From contig CM071590.1 in NCBI GenBank assembly GCA_036429605.1, positions 1,798,001 through 1,862,000 on the forward strand: DNA of 64,000 nucleotides, in the 5' to 3' direction. Of this stretch, positions 35,905 through 46,086 are shown one piece after another. The stretch is from Cladobotryum mycophilum. Taxonomy: Eukaryota > Ascomycota > Sordariomycetes > Hypocreales > Hypocreaceae. The position numbers and the translations under genes are program-made. Below the pieces are notes generated by a model. That model was not told the origin of the DNA and ran no database searches. It saw only the letters and a list, made by a program, of their open reading frames with translations. How positions within the stretch are numbered: position 1 is the stretch's first letter; each line of letters starts with the position of its first letter.

Positions 35905-38024
35905 TCATATAAGCTCAAACTTCTCCAAAACAGATCCACTGAAGAAGTCCTGATTATCTTGGATAGCAAGACTATCCCAAGGACGGGGTACCCCTAAAGA
36001 CTTTCTTTTACTGGCCGAAGGGTTAAGAATGTGGAAAAGTCCTACTCGGCTAAACTGTCGCCATGGTCTAGTCATTGTGGTCGGCAGCTCCCGGAGAACG
36101 AGTCCAACGCGGCCTCTGAGTCTCAAGCCAATACAGGTACCAACATAAAGAAGATGAACCGGAATAGATATATCAGTATCGGATGCATTGTTAGAAAACT
36201 CTTTCTCTCGAGCATCTGGCCTCATTCGAATCAGTGGTATGGGGCCAGTACTTCCGTCTGAATGCATTTCGTGAAGACTATGTAAATGGTCTGGCGCCTC
36301 CTGGTTTCCAAACCACAGTGCTTGGCGAAATTTCCCCTGGCCTCTGATGTATCCCTTTGCAACTGCACCGAAAATCGCCTTTTCTTCTTCCAGCTCAGTA
36401 CACACCTCTAGGTGCGTTATCACAGGTTTCGGTGTTGGAAGATCAGATGGACGCGCGGACTGGGCGTACGTAAATGAGATTGAGCCGTTGACCGCAGCCC
36501 ATGACCATGATGGAGCTTGGTGTTCCACAGGACGACCCTGAAGAACGATACCCGTATCGATATTCCACAGCAGGTCGTATGGGAGTGTCTGTTTCCAATG
36601 GCCCGCAATGTATTCATCTTGAAGTATAGACGAGAACCTCGCTGCAACGCCCGATATGGCAAGGCTACGATCCTTTGACACCGTAAGACTTCTCCTTGTA
36701 TATTTCTCAACCACAGTCCGCCACGAATTTTCAACATCTTGGCGCCAGGTTGGATCCTCTTTGTTTATATACTGAGAATAAAAGTTATAAGGGATGTTAA
36801 GTCCCAAGGTATCCTCCCTGGTCCCGATTTTCCACCCGTCCGAATAGCCTGGTTTGTCTCCCGACTCACTACAGGCCCAAGACATTTGCTTTTCCGCATA
36901 TTCTAGAAACCTAGGAGACAGATAGCGCTCTTGTAGAGTCCAGCCTCGACGATCGATGGGCTCTGGGCCTAGGCTATCTCGTATTTTCACGAGGAAGACT
37001 GTACCAATAGACGAGTCTGGGCATCGAAACGACAGTTTCACAGCAAGCTCTGTGATTGAATCAATGTCGATTTCATGGAGAAACCCATCAACGGCACGGT
37101 TTGCTCTAGTTGCAGAGATTGTAACAACAGCATTGCTATAGATCTCTGGCATCAATGCAATCTGCTGTGCCTTGTCACTATCGTCGTCTTGTACAATGCA
37201 CAACGAGTCGACCCATAGATAGGTAAATCCAAGGCCAACGGTGACTTTGATGGCGTCTTGGATAGATGCTGGCAGACGTTTACAGTCCAGAGCCAAGTCA
37301 CCAGAGTTGACTCTATCCTTTGTCGTCTTGTGAGGCTGGTCACCGCCCCAGCAATAACTAAGGGCCGTGTAAGGTTCCATTGATGATGGGTAATGCAGTG
37401 TTGCGTTGTAGTCTGATCCGACCTGACCTACTTTGAGAACAATCTTTGGCATGAAGGCCAATGTCGGCTGGGTACATTGTGTGTGTATTTCTAGGCATTC
37501 CGATACCCAAGAGCGAGCAAGGGCGAAATTCTCCTGAGATCCAATCTGCGGATTTATAGGGCGAGTGGTCACCATGGCCGCAGCAGGGTCGCCTGATCCT
37601 GTTAGCTCCCCTCAACTTCATCACAACATGTATACATACCTGTAACGGCCACCACGTCCAAATAAGCATATGTCAAAATTTTGCATCTACCAGTATTCTC
37701 ATCATAGGGCTCCTTAGGGTCCCATAGGCCGATCCAGTCAATTTCAGTGAGTGGAAGCGGGTCGAAGCCATGAGATAAATGAGAGATGCAAATGTAAACT
37801 TCTTGGCTTCTTGATTTCAGGTCTTGCCACGAGGTCTTCGTAGACCAGCTTGTGATTAACCACTGAGAGAAACGACATGTAGAGGGTGAAGATAGGAGGG
37901 TGTTTAATTTTTCTTTCAAGAAACACGTATTCATCGGGGTCTTCTCAATACCAACAGGTTTGTAGGTTGGGTCTATGATCATGGTGCCACAAAATTGGCA
38001 CTCGTGATATGTTGGATTCTTCAT
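35905..38024 (-). CDS. HET-domain (heterokaryon incompatibility) protein
   Basis: Exons 38024-37640 and 37592-35905, separated by a 47-nt intron (GTATG..ATCAG) with a GCTAAC branch site, joined in phase 1, give 690 aa. The HET domain core is plain: YTALSYCWGGDQPHKTT, LPASIQDAIKVTVGLGFTYL followed by WVDSLCIVQDD, then MPEIYSNAVVTISATRA and RRGWTLQERYLSPRFLEY. An N-terminal ECQFCGTMI CxxC element is common in this group. The C-terminal part (after about residue 430) has the usual YCWSWAAVNG-like stretch (APSWSWAAVNG) but no NACHT or WD repeats. HET domains trigger cell death on non-self recognition. Most such genes are orphan paralogues, so a role in allorecognition is family-based and not shown. 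Signal peptide and transmembrane helices are absent. Confidence 0.85.
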
Positions 38025-39022
38025 TATTGGGTTTGATCTTTCAATCGGTTGTATATGAGAAAGGTTATAGCTCTGAAATTACAGGTCGTCTCTCGCTGGC
38101 TTGTAGACTTCAACGTAGATATGTATGTCTGTTGGTTACATATTTGGTGGCAGCATCTACACGGTGGGGCAAGTAAGGCAGCAATGTCCGGATAAAACAA
38201 GCAATCGGAAGAGAGCGAGAAGGTGAACTGTGATTGTACATGATGAGCCCAAGTCAAATTCATTAACATTTAGCACTAAAAAATTCCTTCCTTTCCTCTT
38301 GACAAAATTTTGTTGTCTTTGCGTGTTCATTTTTGTTTAAGAACTTTTACGATTATTCTAACCGCTTCAGTGTTGAAGTCCAAACTCGTTCGCTACGCGC
38401 GACATGAATATTACTAGTGCATAGCAAGTCGGCCCCAAGGTCCGAAAGGTAGAGGCACTCCAATTGCTCCTCCCATCAATTGGCCAGGGATTCACCTGTT
38501 TGGTCATGGTGATTGCGAAGAGGAAAGGAGCACTGGCGGAAATGGGTTTGGTCTCGGGAGTTGCGGTTCGTGCCGCTGGTACCCCAAGATCTGACGTAGT
38601 TTTTCAACCCTTCAATTCCAACTGCCGACATCGCCAGCAACCACACAAACAAGGATAGCACGCATAAGGCTCAACATTCAGTTAACAAGTGGTCAAGTGG
38701 TGTAATTAGTAGTTGAATATTGGTATCTTTACGCTTATAAACAAATAATTACTATCATCCACTCAGTTCGCAACTATCGTGTAGTCTTTGCCCCATCACA
38801 CCTAATGCATGGAGACACTCCCAGTAACAATCTTCAGTAGCCCGGAGCTGGTTGGCCCTCTGCTTAGCGTCTAAAGGTGGGGTGGAGGTCCTATGTGGGT
38901 CTGTGTAACATTAGGTCACGCAGCTAGTCCGTAGGCGTCAAAATCAGCAGCCCAACCTGCATCACACCCACAATACATAATCAAAAATATGTCACAACCA
39001 TCCCAATCAAATCAGAACAACT
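38025..39022. other. Intergenic region upstream of the HET gene
   Basis: 1 kb, AT-rich from 38280 to 38800, between the HET gene start and the tRNA-like pair. A short GC-richer patch (38440-38660) has open frames of about 60 codons on both strands without recognisable content. Confidence 0.4.
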
Positions 39023-39115
39023 GGTCGAGTCGTATAACGGTCAGTACAGTCGCCCCACAATTTCAATCGAACTTGAGGCGCGCGACAGACCCGGGTTCGA
39101 TTCCCGGCTCGACTA
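39023..39115 (+). tRNA. Intron-containing tRNA-like gene, tentatively Val(CAC)
   Basis: Seven-base acceptor stem GGTCGAG/CTCGACT with discriminator A. The D arm is GTAT..GTAC with a GG-containing loop. The T arm is a perfect CCGGG-TTCGATT-CCCGG (39091-39107), a strong B box. The anticodon stem GTCGC/GCGAC (39049-39053, 39082-39086) encloses 28 nt, implying a 21-nt intron. The simplest fold puts CAC at 34-36, but position 33 would be C and not the near-invariant U. A T5 run at 39119-39123 is a Pol III terminator. The odd position 33 makes the identity or function uncertain. Confidence 0.6.
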
Positions 39116-39205
39116 CACTTTTTGCTGCATCTCCAAACCTCAAACTCACGATACAGCCTCACCTTTTTGTAATCACCAAGACCACAAGCGTCCAATCAAA
39201 TGAGA
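39116..39205 (+). terminator. Pol III terminator and spacer between the two tRNA-like genes
   Basis: T5 at 39119-39123 directly after the first tRNA-like gene; the remaining spacer is AC-rich and carries nothing else. Confidence 0.5.
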
Positions 39206-39288
39206 GGTCGAGTAGTATAACGGTAGAACGCGAGTTTCACAGATTGTATCATTCACTCGAGGCCCGGGTTCGATTCCCGGCTCGACTA
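39206..39288 (+). tRNA. Intron-containing tRNA gene, tentatively Val(CAC)
   Basis: Same acceptor stem (GGTCGAG/CTCGACT, discriminator A) and same T arm (39264-39280) as the copy 90 bp upstream. The anticodon stem CGAGT/ACTCG encloses a loop whose first six bases read TTCACA, giving U33 and anticodon CAC, with a 12-nt intron (39242-39253) one base after the anticodon as usual. The D arm is weak, with one mismatch. A T5 run at 39292-39296 is a Pol III terminator. Identity by anticodon only. Confidence 0.65.
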
Positions 39289-39837
39289 CAATTTTTGATA
39301 TCTAACTCATATTTGCCGCCACATATGTGTTTTTTTGGGTCACAAACGTATGGAGGAATATGCAGAGTATATCCCTCCGTGACTTAATTATTGTATTACT
39401 ACCTAGTAGCTTACTACCCGCCATCGCGGCTTGGTTGTAAAACATAGCGCCCGGGACTATCACCTCCCAACGTCAACCACGATTTTCTTAGACAATACAG
39501 TAGGAATGCAGTATTATCTTCAGGATTTGACTAGCAAGCAAGGTACCTAGACATGAATCCGATTCCATCTCGCATGAGGTTGTAGTGAACTTAAATAATA
39601 AAAAGGCTTGTGTAAGGAGTAACAGAACTCAGAGCTATATTGCCACTAGACAAGTATGGTGATAAAGATTGCAAAAAGTCGTAGCGACATGCAAATAAAT
39701 ACACATTTGATGGTCATTTGAATTCTTATTTTCATTCATAATTACATCTGTTGACAAAGGTAAACCTCAATTCCCAAACTCCTTTCTATGCCCATGGTAT
39801 CATATCCCAACGCCAAAGCCTGCTATCCACTCATATA
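39289..39837. other. Interval between the tRNA pair and SWC5
   Basis: About 550 bp, AT-rich toward SWC5 where its 3' UTR must lie. Starts with the T5 terminator of the second tRNA (39292-39296). No coding signal. Confidence 0.4.
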
Positions 39838-40874
39838 TCAAGTGTGCCCAGCCAATCTTACACGTTTTGCATCGCTGTCTCTCAATGCCTCGCTTCGTGC
39901 CAAGAAATCCTGTCTTGCGGCATACGAGTCCTTTGACTTGCCCGCCAGCTCCAGCTCGTCCTTGATGCCCTCCTTGTCTACATATCCAGCCCAGTCCATT
40001 CGGCTCTTCTCCACGGTATTCAGCTTCTTGGCTTGTGCTTCCTTGGCTGCCTTCATCCTCGCCGCCAGTCCCAGGTTCAAATCGGTGCGGCCAGGTACGC
40101 CGTCCATGACGGGCTCAAAGGCAGAGCGAAATGCCTTTTTCGTGAGACGTTTTGCTGGTGTCGTATCTGCAGGGATATCTTCTTTTTGGGATGCAAGGAA
40201 TAGCTTGGCTTCGGCAGAGTCTCTTGGTACGAGCTTCTCTTCGGTGTGAACCCGGCCAGCAAAATTGTATGTACGCTTGATGCGTATCATGGTAGATTCG
40301 TCATATTTTGTCGTTCCAGATTCGGTGCCATGTTTTTCGCCAGCGCTTTCTATTGAATCCCCGTTTTCTGCCTTTCCTTCATTTACAGTTGTATCGATTT
40401 TTGATGCTGAGGTGCCTCCAGTCATCATTTCCGCCCAGATGGCGTCCACATCGACGGTAACAGGACCTTTGCTTGTTGCATACTTGCGCTCTTCTTTCCT
40501 ATCCAAGATATTAGCAGTGTGATTGTGGGTACTGCATTTGGGTAAACATACTCTGCCGCACGTTGACTCCGAGTCTTTATTAAACCGCCCTCTCCAGCTT
40601 CATCATCCACGGCTTCTTTCTTGGCTTTTGCTCGTTTCTGTCGCTTGCGCCCCTTTTCTATTATTGCCTCGTCGCCTGAGTTTTCGTAGTCATCTGCCTG
40701 CTCAGCATTCGCGCCAGTGATCGGTTGGTTACGTTTCGTGGTAGACTCGGTGGTGCCCTCATCTTCCGAGTCTGAGTTGCCGGATTCTAATTCCTGTGCA
40801 TTTTCGGGTGCAAAGTCGGAATCTTGCGAAGATGCGTATTCTTCATCGTCGTTTATTTGGGGATCAGGGGGCAT
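39838..40874 (-). CDS. SWC5: Swc5/Bucentaur (BCNT) subunit of the SWR1 chromatin-remodelling complex
   Basis: Swc5 is needed for SWR1 to exchange H2A for H2A.Z in nucleosomes. Exons 40874-40552 and 40498-39838 flank a 53-nt intron (GTATG..GATAG with a GCTAAT branch site); the phase-2 join gives RAAEKEERK. Length is 327 aa. The N-terminal half is acidic and Ser-rich (DSDFAPENAQELESGNSDSEDE), the known H2A/H2B-binding style, then basic (KGRKRQKRAKAKKE), a likely nuclear signal. The C-terminal BCNT domain is clear: KKLNTVEKSRMDWAGYVDKE, then GIKDELELAGKSKDSY and ARQDFLARSEALRD. In mammals this is CFDP1. Neighbours are unrelated. Confidence 0.9.
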
Positions 40875-41384
40875 TTTGTGGGTTTATAATAAATGTTGCC
40901 TTTAACGAGGCAGATAGTAAGTTCGTGGTCGCGTTGTACCGCGGCGGCGATACTTTCTCGGTGAGGCATTGGTCCTTCGGTGTGGGGCCAATGATGTGGC
41001 GATTCACATGTCATTGACTCAGCTCTAGGTTCCGTTGGTGGTACGTACATTCTTAGCACTCTCCATCTCAAGAACGACCCAAGTCAAACTTCTGGTATGT
41101 CATATTGTAGCAACACTCACCCAACCCGTCTATTTCTCTCGATATGCATTTATAAATAGCTGAATACATGCTATGGAAAAAAACCGAATAATCAAAACGA
41201 TTGCTAAGCAGAGCGAACAAAATACTTACCACAAGACACAAGATCAGTCCCTTCAGGGTAGCTATTACACACGTGTTCTGCTGCGTCAACACGTCAACGC
41301 TCACCTACATAACCTGTTGAATCTTTGGACATGGGCATCCGCAAGCTACTACGCTCTTATCGGGAAAAGCAAACAGATGATAAA

Positions 41385-42320
41385 ATGGCGTCTCCCTCGG
41401 GCGTTCTCACGGAAGCCGAAAAAGAACACTTCCGGGCGAATGGATTTGTCCACTTGAAGAACTGTTTTACTCCAGAACAAGCACAGTCCATAACTGCTGA
41501 TGTATGGACTCGACTTGGGATCGACCCGAATGACAAGACTACTTGGACGGCCATGTGGACGAATATGCCGCATCACAAAACATTTGATGCTGCAGAATTC
41601 GCCCCCAAGGCTTGGGCAGCCATTTGCGAACTCTGTGGTGGGGAAGACCGAGTATCACCACACAGCAAAGAATGGAGAGACGCATTGATTGTCAATCTCG
41701 GCACGCCTGATCTTGAGGGAGTTGAAATTCCTCCACAAAATCTTGAGGGTTGGCATGTTGATGGCGACTTCTTTGTCCATTACCTTGATAGCCCAGAGCA
41801 AGGACTGCTCGTTGTCCCTCTCTTTACAGATGTCTTGCCTGGCGGCGGGGGCACGGTGATCTGCCCCGATTCAATCCCCAAACTTGCTAAGCATCTCTAT
41901 GAGAATCCTGCTGGCGTGTCGCCTAGGATGGCGCCTCGGGGGCACCCGGATTTTTCCAAGGAGGAAAACCTGCCCTGGTTTCATCAAACAGCGAAATCTT
42001 GCAGCAGGTTTGTGGAAATTGCTGGCGACTGTGGTGATGTGTTTCTGCTACATCCTCTTATGCTTCACACTGTGTCTACCAACCCCCGTCGTCTGCCACG
42101 CATCATTACCAATCCACCCGTGTCTCTCAGGGAGCCCTTTAGATTCAACAGGGCTGACGGAAATTACACATTGGTGGAGCAGGCGACCCTTAGAGCGCTG
42201 GGTCAAGATAGATTGGAAAGCTGGAAGATTACATCGCCCAGAGAGTTTATCGTGCCAGGCAGACTAAAAGCACAGGAGAAGATGAAGGAAGACGAGCTGA
42301 AAAGGATGGGAGAGACTTAA
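41385..42320 (+). CDS. Phytanoyl-CoA dioxygenase (PhyH) family Fe(II)/2-oxoglutarate oxygenase
   Basis: Single exon, 311 aa from the ATG at 41385. An in-frame ATG at 41325 would add 20 residues (MDMGIRKLLRSYREKQTDDK) that lack family similarity; the start shown opens MASPSGVLTEAEKEHFRANG, the usual PhyH helix before the FVHLKNCF strand. The facial triad is visible as His124-x-Asp126 (GWHVDGDFF) and a distal His at about 228 (HPLMLHTVSTN), with Arg residues after it (RRLPRI) for 2-oxoglutarate. This subgroup occurs in many fungi, sometimes in secondary-metabolite clusters, but no cluster is visible here. Substrate unknown. No peroxisomal targeting signal is seen (C-terminus RMGET). Confidence 0.85.
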   Translation: MASPSGVLTEAEKEHFRANGFVHLKNCFTPEQAQSITADVWTRLGIDPNDKTTWTAMWTNMPHHKTFDAAEFAPKAWAAICELCGGEDRVSPHSKEWRDALIVNLGTPDLEGVEIPPQNLEGWHVDGDFFVHYLDSPEQGLLVVPLFTDVLPGGGGTVICPDSIPKLAKHLYENPAGVSPRMAPRGHPDFSKEENLPWFHQTAKSCSRFVEIAGDCGDVFLLHPLMLHTVSTNPRRLPRIITNPPVSLREPFRFNRADGNYTLVEQATLRALGQDRLESWKITSPREFIVPGRLKAQEKMKEDELKRMGET

Positions 42321-43235
42321 TAGACGTATGGATAAAGATGATGAAATACTGGCTGTAGGTCGTCATGTTCATTTGATCTTGTGGCACAAGCAAACCGTTA
42401 GGCTCCCATTCACGAATGCTGACAAGTTGGATGATTTACAAGTAGATGGTAAGCAGTTCTTCCGACATTCCAAACATGAAACCCTACGGAGTACATGAGC
42501 GGGGACGGCATAGCCGGGCGCTGACATGGAAACACCTTCTTGGTTTGCTTAGGTTTGCTCAATATGAGCTATGGAAGGCCTAGAGTCATTATGCTGCTGC
42601 GTATGGGGAAAGTTCCGGTTCGTATTGTTTATTTGTTTGACCAAATGTTTGTGCGGATATATACCTGTATTCAGTAGATGGCTCCAGTGGCACTCCGAGA
42701 CTTTGCCCGTGATTAATCTAACCCACCAGGCATCGATCATTACCGGCTTTGCTTTTGGTGGAATTCACGCGTGATTTATCGATTGTTTCACGGGAGCCCC
42801 GAGTGTAGAAACCGCCTTTCTGAGTTGGCCACCTTGTGTGGGTTGTTTTCGGTGAGACTGCAGCTTTTGCATCGCATGTGGGCGGCAAAGAACATTCTTG
42901 GATGCAAAAACCTTGTTTAGTGTTGAGTAAAAGAAAAATGACTGGTTAACTTCTCTCACAATCTTGGGTTGACAGGGAATCATGATGTAAAGACGAGACA
43001 GTTGGGCGCCAAGGTTGCCAACATGGCTGCAGGGCCGCCTGTGTTACATTCAAGCTCCGTCCGCATTACGGGTCGTTGGATGGTGGCGCTCACACTCCCA
43101 TCGTGCCCCTGCCACTCTTAAAATTTCCGTCTCCCCTCCTCCACCCTTCCTTAAACTCACCGTCTCTCCTCTCTCTCGTCACTCGACCTAAGAGTAGCCC
43201 CCTCCATACATACTCGTCCACCATACTCGCCCACC
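42321..43235. other. Intergenic region between the PhyH and WDR70 genes
   Basis: 915 bp with the PhyH 3' UTR and WDR70 promoter. The last 150 bp is CT-rich (CTCTCCTC words), a typical fungal leader. Nothing else recognised. Confidence 0.45.
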
Positions 43236-45002
43236 ATGGCCAGCGACGACGACTTCGAAGTCGAGGTGCCCGATCTGGCAGAAGATGATCCGATGAGAGC
43301 ATTCCTACCGACATCATTCGGTAAGAAATCAAAGGAAACCAATATTGCGGCCCAAATAGACCGAAGCCGGAGGAATGTGGACAAGGCAGCAGCGCCAGCG
43401 GGCAGTGTAGCCAGCGACAAGATACAGCAGCCACAAGAACCGAGAAAGAAGCCAGACTCGAGCGACGACGACAGCAACGGTGACGACGATGGCAGTGACA
43501 ATTCTGACGAATCCGACGACGAGGATGAGTTCCCAGTATCGCATGAATTAGTTTTAGCGACACAAGAGCGTGCTGTGACGACGGTCTCGTTGGACCCTGC
43601 TGGCGGCAGATTGGTCACAGCATCGCTAGATTGCACAATCAAGCTTCACGACTTCGCCTCCATGACACCGACGACCCTTCGCGCATTCAAGACCGTCGAT
43701 CCCTACGCCGCAAAGCGAGCTTCCGCGACTGCAGAGTCACACCCTATCCATCATATCGAGTTCAACCCTTTATCAGGCAGCGTCTTTCTCTGTGTATCAG
43801 CTCACCCGCAGGCAAAGATTATGTCACGAGATGGCGAGATTGTGACGGAGTTTGTCAAGGGAGATATGTATCTTCGGGACATGCATAACACCAAGGGCCA
43901 CATTTCCGAGGTTACGACAGGCACGTGGCACCCCACGGACAAGAATATTTGTGTTACAGCCGGAACAGACAGCACTCTTCGAATCTGGGACATTAACAAC
44001 AAGCGCTCACACAAGGACATTATTGTTTTCAAATCGAAAGCTGCAGGCTTGGCTGGACGCACCAAAATGACTGCTGTCGCATGGGGCACTCCAGCGCAAG
44101 GCGGAAACAATATTCTAGTTGCCGCTGCTTTGGACGGTACTCTCGTCATGTACAGCGGGAATGGCCCATTTTCGAGACCTGCTGGAGAAATTCGAGATGC
44201 CCACAAAGCTCAGACTTGGACGGGCGGTATTGATATTTCATCAGACGGCCGCATGGTTGTGACCAGGGGAGGCGACGATTTGATCAAGTTGTGGGATACG
44301 AGAAAATTCGACAAACCACTCGTGACCGTGTCGCATCCATCAACTTCTGATCACTACCCGACAAGCAATATTCGGTATTCGCCAAACTCAACTAGCATTA
44401 TTACGGGGTCGGCAACGGGCCACCTTCACATCCTAAACCCCGGCAATCTTCGACCCGAACTTGTGACGCCAATAACCCCAGGGTCGCCCCTAATTGCTGT
44501 GGATTGGCACCCCAAGATTAACCAGATTATTACAGGCTCCGCAAACGCCGAAACGCATGTTCTTTATAATCCAACCATGTCAAGCCGAGGAGCCGTAGAA
44601 GTCATGTCAAGAGCACCAAAGAAACGACACATTGACGATAACCCCGAATTTACAATGGACCAGAACGCTGGCCTATCAGGAGACTCGATATTGACACCTG
44701 GTGCAATGCCTGGTTCTAGAAAAGCGGGCGTGACCGGGTCGGGCAGATCGAAGGATCCTCGACGACCCGAAGTCCCGCTGCAAACACCGTTCCAGAAGAG
44801 CCAGCCAGACGAGAAGCATATTGCGATGAATATTCCTCTCGCCAGAATGCTACACGAGGATCCGCGTGAGGCGTTGTTGAAGTATGCTGACAAGGCTCAG
44901 AGTGACCCCATGTTCACCAAGGCTTGGAGTAAAACACAACCGCAGACGCAATATGCGGAATTGAGCGACGAGGAAGAGGGGGACCGGAAAAGAAGAAGAT
45001 GA
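43236..45002 (+). CDS. WD40-repeat protein of the WDR70 family
   Basis: Intronless, 588 aa. The N-terminal 110 residues are acidic and disordered (DDDFEVEVPDLAEDDPMRAF; DDDSNGDDDGSDNSDESDDE). A WD40 propeller spans about residues 110-480, with GRLVTASLDCTIKLHDF, EVTTGTWHPTDKNICVTAG, DSTLRIWDINN, DLIKLWDTRKFDKPLVTV and SIITGSATGHLHILNPGN. The family-specific tail includes KSQPDEKHIAMNIPLARML and DPMFTKAWSKTQPQTQY before a final acidic-basic end. In fission yeast and human cells Wdr70 acts in the DNA-damage response by promoting histone H2B ubiquitination near breaks; assignment of that role here is by family. Nuclear location is likely from the KKRH and KRRR basic clusters. Confidence 0.85.
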   Translation: MASDDDFEVEVPDLAEDDPMRAFLPTSFGKKSKETNIAAQIDRSRRNVDKAAAPAGSVASDKIQQPQEPRKKPDSSDDDSNGDDDGSDNSDESDDEDEFPVSHELVLATQERAVTTVSLDPAGGRLVTASLDCTIKLHDFASMTPTTLRAFKTVDPYAAKRASATAESHPIHHIEFNPLSGSVFLCVSAHPQAKIMSRDGEIVTEFVKGDMYLRDMHNTKGHISEVTTGTWHPTDKNICVTAGTDSTLRIWDINNKRSHKDIIVFKSKAAGLAGRTKMTAVAWGTPAQGGNNILVAAALDGTLVMYSGNGPFSRPAGEIRDAHKAQTWTGGIDISSDGRMVVTRGGDDLIKLWDTRKFDKPLVTVSHPSTSDHYPTSNIRYSPNSTSIITGSATGHLHILNPGNLRPELVTPITPGSPLIAVDWHPKINQIITGSANAETHVLYNPTMSSRGAVEVMSRAPKKRHIDDNPEFTMDQNAGLSGDSILTPGAMPGSRKAGVTGSGRSKDPRRPEVPLQTPFQKSQPDEKHIAMNIPLARMLHEDPREALLKYADKAQSDPMFTKAWSKTQPQTQYAELSDEEEGDRKRRR

Positions 45003-46086
45003 AGAGATGAATCGAATGCTGTTGGATTGCGAACGACCGGTCACATCATGGTCAACACGACGCATTATAATAATCAGAGTCCGGTACTGGAGGGAATCAG
45101 TAGGTATTTTCCTGGTTACACGGCTACTTCATTCTATCAGCACGATGTCTACCAGGAAGCACAAAAAGGGACCGAGTCTATGGGGACATTATTGTCAGGT
45201 TATTCCATTGTTGTAGCATGCAGATAGCCCCGTACCCGTACGTATTGTAGCTCCATGGCACCTCTCTGAACAATAGCGGGAGGCCGTAAGTAAATGCGCG
45301 CCTCCGCAGAAAAGAGCAGAGTGGGTACCATCACGTGACCTCTGATCAATAATAAGTTTTTCCTTTCCAGCCTGAGGCGCGGGATTCTGCCTGCGCAGGG
45401 GCCGTGCTGAAATTTACCGTGGACAGCCGTCTCAGAACCGCACCAGCCATCACGCCGAATCTTGTCAGTTGTGTCTTCACCACTCCCCCATCATCAACCC
45501 GCCAGCGCGCGCATCCAAAAAATCGCCAGGTCCCCTCGCAAACCATCGGCGTCCATCTCCAATCTTCGCAAACTTCGTGTTCCACGCGATTTGCACGCCG
45601 TTTACGCCTGCGGCACCCGATCCGACGCGCCGCGCCACCTCCCTCGCACTTTTTTTTGTCTTTGCAATCTTTGAAAGGACCCCCTGGGGTCAAAAGTTTC
45701 CATCTCCAAAGTCCCCACGCCCGCGTCTACTGCGTCGTCGCAAGGCTGAGCTCTTGCAACCTTTAACAACCAAGACACTTATCTTGATTGTGTTTTCAAA
45801 AGCCCACTTCACGACGTGGCACCCTTTGTCTCCACGACTCCTCTCGCCGCGCATACTTGTCGTATACTTATTTTTTTGACGCGCTTTTTGACTTCGATTC
45901 CCAACACTCGCTCTTTGATCGCTCTCTACATTTTATATCACACTACGACACCGAATCTTCTCTACGCGCAACGAGCTCTAATATCTCTTTTCGCCCCTCG
46001 ATATGCTACGTATATAGGGGAAGAATAATTAGGATAGCCATTGGAGTGTAGACTGTTGAACTCAACCATCACCTTACACCGCAATC
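45003..46086. promoter_or_regulatory. STH1 promoter and CT-rich leader
   Basis: 1.08 kb between WDR70 and STH1. From 45400 to 46080 the plus strand is strongly pyrimidine-rich, with T-runs at 45647-45657 and 45869-45878, typical of long fungal 5' leaders. The open frames across it (up to about 135 codons) are low-complexity and not credible proteins. Short upstream ATGs may matter for translation. Confidence 0.5.

Noticed and set aside
35905..41300. Secondary-metabolite cluster around the PhyH oxygenase
   Set aside because: Neighbours are HET, tRNA, SWC5 and WDR70 genes; there is no synthase, transporter or P450.
45404..45879. Overlapping frames of 120-136 codons before STH1
   Set aside because: Pyrimidine-rich leader sequence open in several frames; low complexity.
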